Shown here in pieces: positions 20,895-28,791 of a DNA stretch of 64,000 nt. Location: contig NZ_JAFCWM010000022.1 of NCBI RefSeq assembly GCF_049897565.1, positions 1 to 64,000 on the forward strand, in the 5' to 3' direction. Source of the DNA: JAFCUW01 sp049897565. GTDB lineage: Bacteria; Pseudomonadota; Gammaproteobacteria; Burkholderiales; Burkholderiaceae_D. Position 1 is the first letter of the stretch, and every line of letters starts with the position of its first letter. Both the position numbers and the translations under genes were made by a program. Below the pieces are notes generated by a model that was not told the DNA's origin, searched no databases, and was given only the letters and a program-made list of their open reading frames with translations.

Positions 20895-23204
20895 CTACCT
20901 GAACAGCAGCGTATCGGACAGGATCGTCGTTTCCGTCATCGGCGTCGTCAACGGCAGCATGCCCGGCGGGCGTGCGCCGGCCGCATTCGGCGGCAGGCCG
21001 GGGATCCGCTCATGGATGAAGATGCGCGACAGTTCATCCGAATTCAAGTCGAAGCGAAAGTGCAGCAGCTGGCCGCCCATGCCGTACAGGGAGAGGGTCC
21101 AGTTGCTGGTGTGTTCCAGCGTCAGCGGCCGGCCGTTGATGCTGGTGCGCAGCGTGCCTGCGCCTTTCAATGTGACGTCGATGTTCGGCACCTCCGGCTT
21201 GGCCTGCAGCGTGAATTCGACCGAGCGACCCTTCGGCAGCACCTCGTCCTTGAGCACCCGGATGTCGGGATAGTCGAGTCGGTGGTCCGGCGCCCGCGCC
21301 AGCCACATTTTCGGGCTGTTGTGGCCGAACGCGTCGACCTGCACCTGGGGCCGGATGGCGTTCGGAAAGAACTGCTTCGACCACGCGTCGAGCGGTACGG
21401 CCGGCAGCATCCAGTACGACTTCCAGTTGTACGCGTCCTTCAGGTAGGCCATGCGGTTCGGCTGCGGAATCGGCGCCGATCCGTAAGGCGGGATGGTTGC
21501 CGCGACGGCGATGCAAGCGGCGCACATCGCCAGCAGGCCGCGCACCACAAAGCGCCGCTGCGCCGTCAGCAGCAGCGCCGTCAGGCCAAGCAGCAGGGCC
21601 AGCGCCGCCATCGGCAGGTTCATGTTGTCGGGCGAGGTGACGGTAAATATCTGCGGCACCAGCGGCGCCACCAGCAGCAGCGCCGGCACCGAGCCGGCCA
21701 GCAGGATCAGCGCGCGCTGATAGCCGCGCAGGCGATTGGCGAACGGCGAATACAGCGCGCCGTATGCCAGCAGCGTGCCGGTCAGCGGCCAGGCCAGCGC
21801 GTAGCTCGCGCCAGGCAGCTTCCACGTTGCCAGCGGCAGCAGGATGGCGATCAGCAGCAGCGGGCCGAGCGCCGCGGCGGCGTGGCCGACCGCGCGCCGC
21901 AAGCCGCGCTGGAACCCGATGAACATGGCGGCGCCGAGCGCCGCGAAGCCGGCCAGGAACCATTGGTCGCCGGCGCCGGCGCCGTTGCTGCGGAAGTCGT
22001 GGCCGGTGTGCAGCGACGGGAACGCGGTCCAGATCAGGAACGTGGCCAGTGCACCGATAACACTGATGAACACGAAGCCGAGCGCGCCGTTGACGATGTC
22101 GCCCGGCCCGGCGTCGCGGCGATACACCGCCATCCAGCAGACGATGACGAACAGCAGGCAGGTCACGCGCGTCAGCATCCACGTCGCTTCGGCCGGATAG
22201 TGGACCACGCCAAAGCCCGGCAGGTTGAAGTACACCGCGGCGCCGGCGATGCGGGTAGCAGGCGCATCGCCGAAGTGGCGTGCCAGCGCGGTCATGGTCT
22301 CGCCCATTGCCCGCACGCTGGCCGGGTCAAGTCGGTCCGGCGTATCGCGCGAGCCGAACGCATGGCCGTTGCTGCTTTCAAGGTTGGCAAAGTGCAGGCG
22401 CGCGCTGCCCAGCGTGTCGAGCGCGCCCATGTCCGGCGTGCCCGGCATGAACTGGTACACCGCCTGCATCAGCGACGAGCCGCGCGGGTTTGGCGCCGCC
22501 CTGGCCCAGCCGCCGATGGCGCCGCGGTTGTCGCCGCTCGAGCCGATCAGCACCGGCGCGCCGGCGCTGCCGCGGCCATCGAAGCGGATCACCACGCCGG
22601 CGCGCTTGGCCAGCCGATGCTGGCCGGCGAAGGCGCGCGCGCCCAGGCCGCCGACGTTCTCGCCGTCGGCGAACAGCACCAGCAGGTCGTTGGCGCGCGG
22701 CGCGCCTGCCTGCAGCATGCGCAGCGTTTCCAGCATCGCCGCCACCGGCGCTGCCGACGACGCCGCGCCCACGCTGCGCTCGGCCGTGTCGTAGCTGGTG
22801 GCGAGCAGCAGCGCCGGCCGGAGCGCATGGCCCGGCGCGTTGCCCGGCACCTGCACCACGATGTTGTTGACCACGCCGAGCGCGACGCGCGCATTGTGTT
22901 GGCGGTCGATCCAGGTCTTTTGCGCGGTGGCGGTCTGCACCTGCGGCTCCAGTCCCATGGCCCGCAGCTGCGCGACGATGTACTGGCGCGCCTCGGCATT
23001 GGCGACGCTGGCGACCGGGCGCGGCGTGGCGGCCAGGAAGCGCACATCGGACATCGCGCGCGGTGTAGAAAAGCCGGCGGTTGCCGCTGGCGTCGCCGAA
23101 GGCGCCGGCGGCGCCACGGGCCGCAGCACCGCCCAGGCAAGCGCCGCGCATGCGAGCAGCGTCGCGGCGAGCTGTGTGCGCGGCAGGCTTGGAGTAATCA
23201 GCAT
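20895..23204 (-). CDS. Polytopic M28-like protein with degenerate zinc site
   Basis: The 769-residue product has an N-terminal membrane anchor, an M28-type lumenal domain (about residues 50-310), then about nine membrane helices (about 325-580) and a C-terminal beta-rich periplasmic domain. The layout matches ER metallopeptidase 1-like proteins. The fold markers remain (LLLATSYDT, LFADGENVGGLGA, RDTPDRLD), but four of five metal positions are changed: the His of HYD is Ser137, the bridging Asp is Ser149/150, the Glu of the EE pair is Asn183, and the His before DTPD is Gly284. I infer a non-catalytic binding protein. It precedes the active-looking M28 peptidase in the same orientation. Confidence 0.8.
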   Translation of the reverse strand: MLITPSLPRTQLAATLLACAALAWAVLRPVAPPAPSATPAATAGFSTPRAMSDVRFLAATPRPVASVANAEARQYIVAQLRAMGLEPQVQTATAQKTWIDRQHNARVALGVVNNIVVQVPGNAPGHALRPALLLATSYDTAERSVGAASSAAPVAAMLETLRMLQAGAPRANDLLVLFADGENVGGLGARAFAGQHRLAKRAGVVIRFDGRGSAGAPVLIGSSGDNRGAIGGWARAAPNPRGSSLMQAVYQFMPGTPDMGALDTLGSARLHFANLESSNGHAFGSRDTPDRLDPASVRAMGETMTALARHFGDAPATRIAGAAVYFNLPGFGVVHYPAEATWMLTRVTCLLFVIVCWMAVYRRDAGPGDIVNGALGFVFISVIGALATFLIWTAFPSLHTGHDFRSNGAGAGDQWFLAGFAALGAAMFIGFQRGLRRAVGHAAAALGPLLLIAILLPLATWKLPGASYALAWPLTGTLLAYGALYSPFANRLRGYQRALILLAGSVPALLLVAPLVPQIFTVTSPDNMNLPMAALALLLGLTALLLTAQRRFVVRGLLAMCAACIAVAATIPPYGSAPIPQPNRMAYLKDAYNWKSYWMLPAVPLDAWSKQFFPNAIRPQVQVDAFGHNSPKMWLARAPDHRLDYPDIRVLKDEVLPKGRSVEFTLQAKPEVPNIDVTLKGAGTLRTSINGRPLTLEHTSNWTLSLYGMGGQLLHFRFDLNSDELSRIFIHERIPGLPPNAAGARPPGMLPLTTPMTETTILSDTLLFR

Positions 23205-23292
23205 GATGGTGTTTCCCGTCTCTTGTTCTGGTGTCTGGCAGTGGTTGGCTTGCAGCGCAGTTGTGGCAATGGCGACCGCTTGTTTCGGTGGT

Positions 23293-23325
23293 AAAAAAAC
23301 CCCGCCCGGCTGAGGCGAGGCGGGG
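23293..23325 (-). terminator. Terminator after the tonB remnant
   Basis: On the minus strand CCCCGCC (complement of 23319-23325) pairs with GGCGGGG (complement of 23300-23306), followed by seven T (complement of 23293-23299). It lies 21 bases after the tonB-like reading frame ends and insulates it from the genes below. Confidence 0.9.
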
Positions 23326-23345
23326 AAAGGCTCAACTGGTAACGG

Positions 23346-23683
23346 TTAGTCCAGCGTCCAGACATAGGCGATCTGCGCCCAGCCTTGCTCGGCGACGCCG
23401 CCATTGGTGGCCGGCTTGAACTTGCAGGTGCTCAGCGCGGCCACGGCAGCCTTGTCGAGTTCACTCGAGCCGCTCGAACTGTGGATGCGCGAACCGGCCA
23501 CGCGGCCGTCGGCGCCGACCAGCAGGGCCAGGGTCACCGTGCCCGATTGGTTTTTGCGTACGGCATTGACGGGATAATCCGGCCTGACGCAGCCGTTGGC
23601 GCGAAGATCGCGTGAAATACCGCGACCACCGCGATCTTGCTTGCCTTGCTGCTGTGACCGTTGTTCATGTGCGAGAAGTGCAT
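23346..23683 (-). pseudogene. tonB family gene with internal deletion and frameshift
   Basis: A good AAGGAG site leads to an ATG at 23683 and a TonB-type start, MHFSHMNNGHSSKASKIAVV, with the beginning of the membrane anchor (residues to about 28). That frame soon stops at 23534. The TonB C-terminal domain continues in another frame: CVRPDYPVNAVRKNQSGTVT, then a GADGRVAGSRIHSSSGSSEL segment and CKFKPATNGG to a stop at 23346. The Pro-rich spacer is missing. The simplest reading is an internal deletion that joined anchor and C-terminal domain out of frame. A short independent TonB-domain protein starting inside is possible but would lack an anchor. Confidence 0.65.
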
Positions 23684-23985
23684 GGCGATCTCCTTGTTGT
23701 AGCGGCTGGGAGTAATCAAATTTACAAGCGGAAAGAACGTTAAGAAACTAAGCTATGGAAGAAATATATGCCATCTACTAGCAACTGAACAGCTATTTCG
23801 TAGCATTTCTGATGAGCCTTCTATGAACGCGGAGGAGAACAGGCTGGCAGAATTGCCCCTCGCGCCCCGCGTCGATGTGTGAAATAATCCTAACGTCAGG
23901 AATATGTTTCCGTTCGATGGCATCTTCCGTTGCCAGCTGATGGTAAGTCGATAGAGCAGGCGCCGCGGCGCCGCAGGGAGAGCAA
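23684..23985. other. Divergent intergenic region, tonB remnant / response regulator
   Basis: About 300 bases that are clearly richer in A and T than the surroundings. No gene is supported. It must hold promoters for both directions; I found no pair of elements good enough to name. The response regulator start is preceded by GGGAGAG. Confidence 0.5.
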
Positions 23986-24636
23986 ATGGAAGCTGTAACC
24001 AAACCGGTCCGCGTGATGCTGGCCGACGACCATCCGATCGTCATGACCGGCTTCGCGCTGTCGCTTGAAGGCGTCGGCATGGACGTGGTGGGCCAGGCCC
24101 GCGCGCCCGAAGAAGCGGCCACCATGTATGCGGACCTTCTGCCCGACGTGCTGGTGCTCGACATCCGCTTCGGCACCGAGCTGACCGGGCTCGATGCGGC
24201 GCGCTCGCTGCTGGGCGCCTACCCGGCGGCCAATATCGTCTTTCTCAGCCAGTTCGACCAGGACAGCCTGATCAAGGAAACCTACCGGCTCGGCGCGCGC
24301 GCTTTCGTCACCAAGGATTGCGATCCGGCCGACCTGGCCACCGCGGTGCGCCATGCGAACGAGGGCAAGCTGTACTTCCTGCCGCAGATCGCCGAGCGGC
24401 TCGCCAACCTGTCGGTGCGCGGCGACGTCTCGCCGCAGTCGCAGCTCGACCAGCGCGGGCTGGAGATATTCAAGCTGATGGCCGAAGGCCTGACCAACGC
24501 CGAAATCGCCGAGAAGCTGGAGCTGTCGACCAAGACGATCAGCAATATCAGCCAGTCGATCAAGGAAAAGCTGGGCGTGCACCGCCAGGCCTACATTACC
24601 AAGCTGGCCGTCAAGCACGGCCTGATCGAACCCTAG
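23986..24636 (+). CDS. NarL/FixJ family response regulator
   Basis: The 216-residue product has a receiver domain with acidic pocket Asp14-Asp15, phosphoacceptor Asp59 (VLDIRF), Ser88 and Lys110 (TKD), and a C-terminal LuxR-type helix-turn-helix (about residues 145-210; LMAEGLTNAEIAEKLELSTK). It would be phosphorylated by the histidine kinase two genes on. It is first in a three-gene operon: its TAG overlaps the GTG start of the binding-protein gene (TAGTG). The target genes are unknown; autoregulation is plausible, as the upstream region is AT-rich. Confidence 0.93.
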   Translation: MEAVTKPVRVMLADDHPIVMTGFALSLEGVGMDVVGQARAPEEAATMYADLLPDVLVLDIRFGTELTGLDAARSLLGAYPAANIVFLSQFDQDSLIKETYRLGARAFVTKDCDPADLATAVRHANEGKLYFLPQIAERLANLSVRGDVSPQSQLDQRGLEIFKLMAEGLTNAEIAEKLELSTKTISNISQSIKEKLGVHRQAYITKLAVKHGLIEP

Positions 24637-25526
24637 TGCGAGCCGGCGCGCGGCGGCGGCTGTTGGCGGCGGCGCTGTTCGCGCTGGCCGCGCCGTTCGC
24701 CTGCGCCGAGCAGGTGCACGGCTACCGCTTCCATATCGTCACCGGCGACGACAGCGCGCAGACGCGCCGCATTGCCGACGACCTGTACCAGCGGCTGGTG
24801 CCGCTGTCGGCGATGTTCCGCACCGAGCTGGCGCAGCGACGCCGCATGGTCTACATCGCCATCGGCCCGGCCGCGCTGCGCGACGTCGCCGCCCGCAAGG
24901 ACGACTGCGTCGTCATCTCCGCCTTTACCTCCAGCGCCGTGTGGCGGGCGGTGGTCGCCGGCGCCACGCCGGCGCGCGCAGCGGCGATGACGGCGGTATA
25001 TGCGGAGCCGGCGCCGGCCAGCCAGCTGCAGCTCGCCGCGCTGCTGTACCGCCGGCCGGTCAAGGCCGCTGTCATCCTCGGCGCCGAAACGGCGCATCTG
25101 AAAAGCGTTCTGCACGGCGCCGCCGCGCTCGAGGAACTGGCGCCGGGCGAGGACATCAACCGCGTCCTCAATCGCATCGCTTCCCACGAGGTGCTGTTGG
25201 CGATGCCCGACAGCGGCGTCTACAACGTCGACACGCTGCGCAACATCCTGCTGTCGACCTACCGCCACAAGCAGGGCGTGATCGGCTTTTCGGCCGACAT
25301 GGTCAAGGCCGGCGCGCTGGCGTCGACCTACTCGGAGATCGAAGATATCAACGCGCAGGTGGCCGACATGGCAGCCGCCTTTGTCGCCACCGGCGAACTG
25401 GCGCCGCCGCAGTTTCCGCGCTATTTTCAGACGATCATCAATGAGGGCGTGGCGCGCTCGCTCGACCTCGATGTCGGCAGCGCCGCCCGAACGTTCGCGC
25501 GCCGAGCGCCGGCCCGGCCGCGATGA
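24636..25526 (+). CDS. Periplasmic binding protein of a two-component operon
   Basis: The 296-residue product begins with a signal peptide (LLAAALFALAAPFACAEQ) and looks like an ABC-type periplasmic binding protein of the PF04392-like type, with alternating strands and helices and segments such as VVISAFTSSAVWRAVV, VKAAVILGAETAHLKSVL and HKQGVIGFSADMVKAGALA. No permease or ATPase genes accompany it. It sits between a response regulator and a histidine kinase and overlaps both by 1-4 bases, so I infer a sensory role: ligand capture and presentation to the kinase periplasmic domain. The GTG at 24636 is the start fitting both the overlap and the signal peptide. Confidence 0.75.
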   Translation: MRAGARRRLLAAALFALAAPFACAEQVHGYRFHIVTGDDSAQTRRIADDLYQRLVPLSAMFRTELAQRRRMVYIAIGPAALRDVAARKDDCVVISAFTSSAVWRAVVAGATPARAAAMTAVYAEPAPASQLQLAALLYRRPVKAAVILGAETAHLKSVLHGAAALEELAPGEDINRVLNRIASHEVLLAMPDSGVYNVDTLRNILLSTYRHKQGVIGFSADMVKAGALASTYSEIEDINAQVADMAAAFVATGELAPPQFPRYFQTIINEGVARSLDLDVGSAARTFARRAPARPR

Positions 25527-27013
25527 AGCCGCGCTTCTGGCAAAGCTGGAGCATCGGCACCCGCATGATCTTCATCACCATGCTGCCGGTGGTGTTCCTG
25601 TTTGCGTCGCTGATTGGCTACTCGTGGTTTTCGCACCGCGCCCAGGTCGCCGAGGAGCTGGCTGAGCGCGGCCGCATCCTGGCCCGCGCGCTGGCCGAAA
25701 CGAGCGAGTACAACGTTATCTCCGGCAACCTGTCCGACCTGCGCCTGACCATCAATGGCCTGGTCCAGTCGGACAAGAGCATCTACCGCATCGACGTGAT
25801 GGACACCAATCACAAACCGGCCATCAGCGTCGCCTCGCAATTTGCCGTTCGCGCCGAGCCGCATTTCTACGAGGCGCCGATCAACAAGCAGGTGATCTGG
25901 GTGAACCTGTTTTCCGACAATGGCGCGCCCCACGTATCGGGCCCGAGCGACACCAAGCCGCCGACCCAGCCGGCCGAAGTAGTGGGCTGGGTGCGGGTGA
26001 CGATGTCGCCGACGAACATGCTGGCCAAGCAGATGCGCCGCTTCCAGATCGAGGTGGCGATGGCGGCGCTGGCGCTGGCCGTCAGCGGCGCACTGGCGTG
26101 GTTCCTCGCGCGCAGCCTGACCTTGCCGCTGCGCGCGTCGATCGGCGCGCTGCGCAAGATCCGCGGCGGCGACTACCGCTCCGACCTGCCGGTGACGACC
26201 GGCGGCGAGATCGGCGAGCTGCAGGAATCGATCGCCGAAATGTCGCTCGCGCTCGACCAGTCCAAGCAGCACCTGGAGAACAAGGTCGACGAGCGCACCC
26301 GCGACCTGGTCGCCTCGCGTAACGAGGCGCTCAAGGCCGACGCCGACAAGCGCAAGCTGATCCAGAAAGTAAATTCCATCGTCGAGGACGAGCGCAAGAG
26401 CATCGCCATCGAAATCCACGACGAACTCAATGCTTCGCTGATCGCCGCGCGGCTCGAATCGCAAAGCATCCTGCGCCTGGCCGGCCAGGCGGGGGAGGGC
26501 GCGGCCATCGAGCAGATCAAGCAGAAGTCGCAGGCCATCACCAAGCTCACGCTCGACCTGTATGCCAGCGGGCGGCGGCTGGTGCGGCGCCTTCGTCCCG
26601 AGGTGCTCGACATGCTTGGCCTGCACGGCGCCGTCGAGGAAATGATGCGCCATTACGGCAGCGATTCCGGCTGTCGTTTCGACTTCCATTCAGAGGGCGA
26701 TTTCTCGCACCTCGAAAACGAACTGGCCATTTCCGCTTACCGCATCATCCAGGAAGCGCTGTCTAACGTGATCAAGCACGCTATCGCCACCCACGTACAG
26801 GTGTCGCTGACGCTGTCGGCGGCCGTGCTGCATATCGAAGTGGCAGACAACGGCGCCGGCTTCGACGTCGCCGGTGCGTCCGCCGGCATCGGTATCATTG
26901 GCATGCGCGAGCGGGTGTACGCGCTCGGCGGCACCATCGGCTTCGCGTCGGACGCCAACGGCACCGTCGTCGCCATCGCGCTGCCACTTGGCGCGCCATC
27001 TGCTGTATCGTAG
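25523..27013 (+). CDS. Sensor histidine kinase (HisKA_3/NarX type)
   Basis: The 496-residue product has a membrane helix at about residues 14-33, a periplasmic sensor region to about residue 170, a second helix at about 175-200, a HAMP-like linker, a coiled coil, then a HisKA_3 dimerisation domain with ERKSIAIEIHDELN and phosphoacceptor His299. The C-terminal HATPase domain has its N box (IIQEALSNVIKHA) and G boxes (VADNGAGFD, GIIGMRERV). This kinase type pairs with NarL-class regulators, matching the first gene of the operon. Its ATG overlaps the preceding stop (ATGA). Confidence 0.93.
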   Translation: MKPRFWQSWSIGTRMIFITMLPVVFLFASLIGYSWFSHRAQVAEELAERGRILARALAETSEYNVISGNLSDLRLTINGLVQSDKSIYRIDVMDTNHKPAISVASQFAVRAEPHFYEAPINKQVIWVNLFSDNGAPHVSGPSDTKPPTQPAEVVGWVRVTMSPTNMLAKQMRRFQIEVAMAALALAVSGALAWFLARSLTLPLRASIGALRKIRGGDYRSDLPVTTGGEIGELQESIAEMSLALDQSKQHLENKVDERTRDLVASRNEALKADADKRKLIQKVNSIVEDERKSIAIEIHDELNASLIAARLESQSILRLAGQAGEGAAIEQIKQKSQAITKLTLDLYASGRRLVRRLRPEVLDMLGLHGAVEEMMRHYGSDSGCRFDFHSEGDFSHLENELAISAYRIIQEALSNVIKHAIATHVQVSLTLSAAVLHIEVADNGAGFDVAGASAGIGIIGMRERVYALGGTIGFASDANGTVVAIALPLGAPSAVS

Positions 27014-27028
27014 CGAAATCGCTTTTTT
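27012..27028 (+). terminator. Short hairpin with T run at the end of the kinase operon
   Basis: AGCG (27012-27015) pairs with CGCT (27020-27023) around AAAT and runs into TTTTTT. The stem overlaps the kinase stop codon region and is only 4 bp, so termination would be inefficient. Confidence 0.35.
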
Positions 27029-27041
27029 ACCTATACCCGCC

Positions 27042-28739
27042 ATGAACGAACTCCTCACGCCCTACGAGCAGGGCAACAAGAACCAGACCACCACCTGGGC
27101 CGAATGCGTCGCCTGGTACGAGATGCTGGCGCAGCGTTTTCCGGCGGTGCTCAGTTTTGGCCAGGTCGGCACGTCCGACGCCGGTGTGCCGATCCACGCA
27201 GGCGTGGTCAGTGCCGACGGCGTGTTCGACCGCGCCCGCATCAAGAGCGAAGGGCGGCCCGTCTTCTTCAACAACAACGGCATCCATCCGGGCGAGCCGG
27301 AAGGCGTCGATGCCTGCATGGCGCTGGTGCGCGACTTCTGCGTCGAGCCGGCGCGCCTGGCCGCGCTGGGCGAGACGGTGTTCCTGTTCGTCCCGATGTA
27401 CAACGTCGACGGCAGCCTCAATCGCGCCGACACGTCGCGCGTGAACCAGGACGGGCCCGAGCAGTTCGGCTTTCGCGGCAACAGCCGCCACCTCGACCTG
27501 AACCGCGACTTCGTCAAGTGCGACACGCTCGCGGCGCGCGTGTTCAACCAGCTGTTCACCGCGTGGGACCCGGATGTGATGGTCGACACTCATACTTCCA
27601 ACGGCGCCGACTACCCGTACACCATGACCTTGATCCACACCCAGGCCGACAAGCTTGGCGGCGCGCTCGGCGCCTTCCTCACCGACACCATGCTGCCGGC
27701 GATGTTTGCCGACATGGCCCGGCGCGGCTGGCCTACCTGCCCGTACGTCAATCCCGTCAAGGACAGTCCGGACCACGGCATCGCCGAATTTTTGGAGACC
27801 CCGCGCTTCTCGACCGGTTACGCCGCGCTGCACCACACCATCGGCTTCATGCCCGAGACGCACATGCTCAAGCCCTTCGCCGACCGCTACGACTCGATGC
27901 GCGCGCTGGTCGAGAGCGCGCTGGCGTTCACGGTTGAACATGCGGTGCAGATCGAGGAACTGCGGCGCGCCGCGAAGGACGAAGGCAAGACGCGGCCCGA
28001 GTGGCCGGTGCACTGGTCGATGGACGAATCGAAGCCATCGAGTTTCCGCTTCAAGGGCTATGCCGCCAAATATTCGCCAAGCCTGTTGGGCGACTACACG
28101 CGCCTGTCGTACGACCGCAGCGAAGCGTGGGAGCGCGACATCGCCTACTTCAACAGCTTCCCCGCCGACGTCACGGTCAAGGCGCCGCGCGCCTACGTGA
28201 TTCCGCAGGCGTGGCGCGAAGCGATCGAGCGGCTCGAGTGGAACGGCGTGCAGATGACGCGCCTGGCGGCCGACACCGCGATGGACGTCGACTATTATCA
28301 GGTCAAGTCGGTGGTATCGCGCGCGAATGCGTACGAAGGTCACATGTTCCACGATGACGTGGTGCTGGAAAAGCGCAGCGGGCGGGTCAACCTGCGGGCC
28401 GGCGACTATGTCGTCGCGCTCGACCAGGACCAGGCTCGCTATGCGGTCGAGATGCTCGAGCCGCAGGGACACGACAGCTTCTTCCGCTGGGGCTTTTTCA
28501 ACAGCGTGCTGGAGAAAAAGGAAGCGTATTCCGATTACGTATTCGAAGACCATGCGCTGGACCTGCTGCGCGACGAGCCGGAGCTGAAGGCCAAATTCGA
28601 AGCATGGAAGGGCGCCAATGCGGCGCTGGTGTCGGACCAGGGCGCGGTGCTTGACTTCATCTTCGCCAATTGCCAGCGCTACCGCGAACCCGAGTGGAGC
28701 CGCTACCCCGTCTTCATGCTCGCCTGGCGCCAACGTTAG
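27042..28739 (+). CDS. M14 family zinc carboxypeptidase
   Basis: The 565-residue product has the M14 zinc site: His82 and Glu85 in NNGIHPGEPEG and His184 in VDTHTSNGADY; Glu272 in MPETHMLK is the candidate catalytic base. The substrate-binding stretch RHLDLNRDFVK (NR pair) is also intact. No signal peptide is visible, so it is probably cytoplasmic, unlike most neighbouring peptidases. The C-terminal ~230 residues are an extra beta-rich region typical of the longer bacterial M14 subfamily. The ATG at 27042 was chosen because sequence similarity begins there; upstream codons fall within the kinase gene. No good Shine-Dalgarno is seen. Confidence 0.85.
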   Translation: MNELLTPYEQGNKNQTTTWAECVAWYEMLAQRFPAVLSFGQVGTSDAGVPIHAGVVSADGVFDRARIKSEGRPVFFNNNGIHPGEPEGVDACMALVRDFCVEPARLAALGETVFLFVPMYNVDGSLNRADTSRVNQDGPEQFGFRGNSRHLDLNRDFVKCDTLAARVFNQLFTAWDPDVMVDTHTSNGADYPYTMTLIHTQADKLGGALGAFLTDTMLPAMFADMARRGWPTCPYVNPVKDSPDHGIAEFLETPRFSTGYAALHHTIGFMPETHMLKPFADRYDSMRALVESALAFTVEHAVQIEELRRAAKDEGKTRPEWPVHWSMDESKPSSFRFKGYAAKYSPSLLGDYTRLSYDRSEAWERDIAYFNSFPADVTVKAPRAYVIPQAWREAIERLEWNGVQMTRLAADTAMDVDYYQVKSVVSRANAYEGHMFHDDVVLEKRSGRVNLRAGDYVVALDQDQARYAVEMLEPQGHDSFFRWGFFNSVLEKKEAYSDYVFEDHALDLLRDEPELKAKFEAWKGANAALVSDQGAVLDFIFANCQRYREPEWSRYPVFMLAWRQR

Positions 28740-28791
28740 AAAAAATCGCCATTCTTCCAGCCGTCATTGCTGCCACTGGCAGAAATGACGG

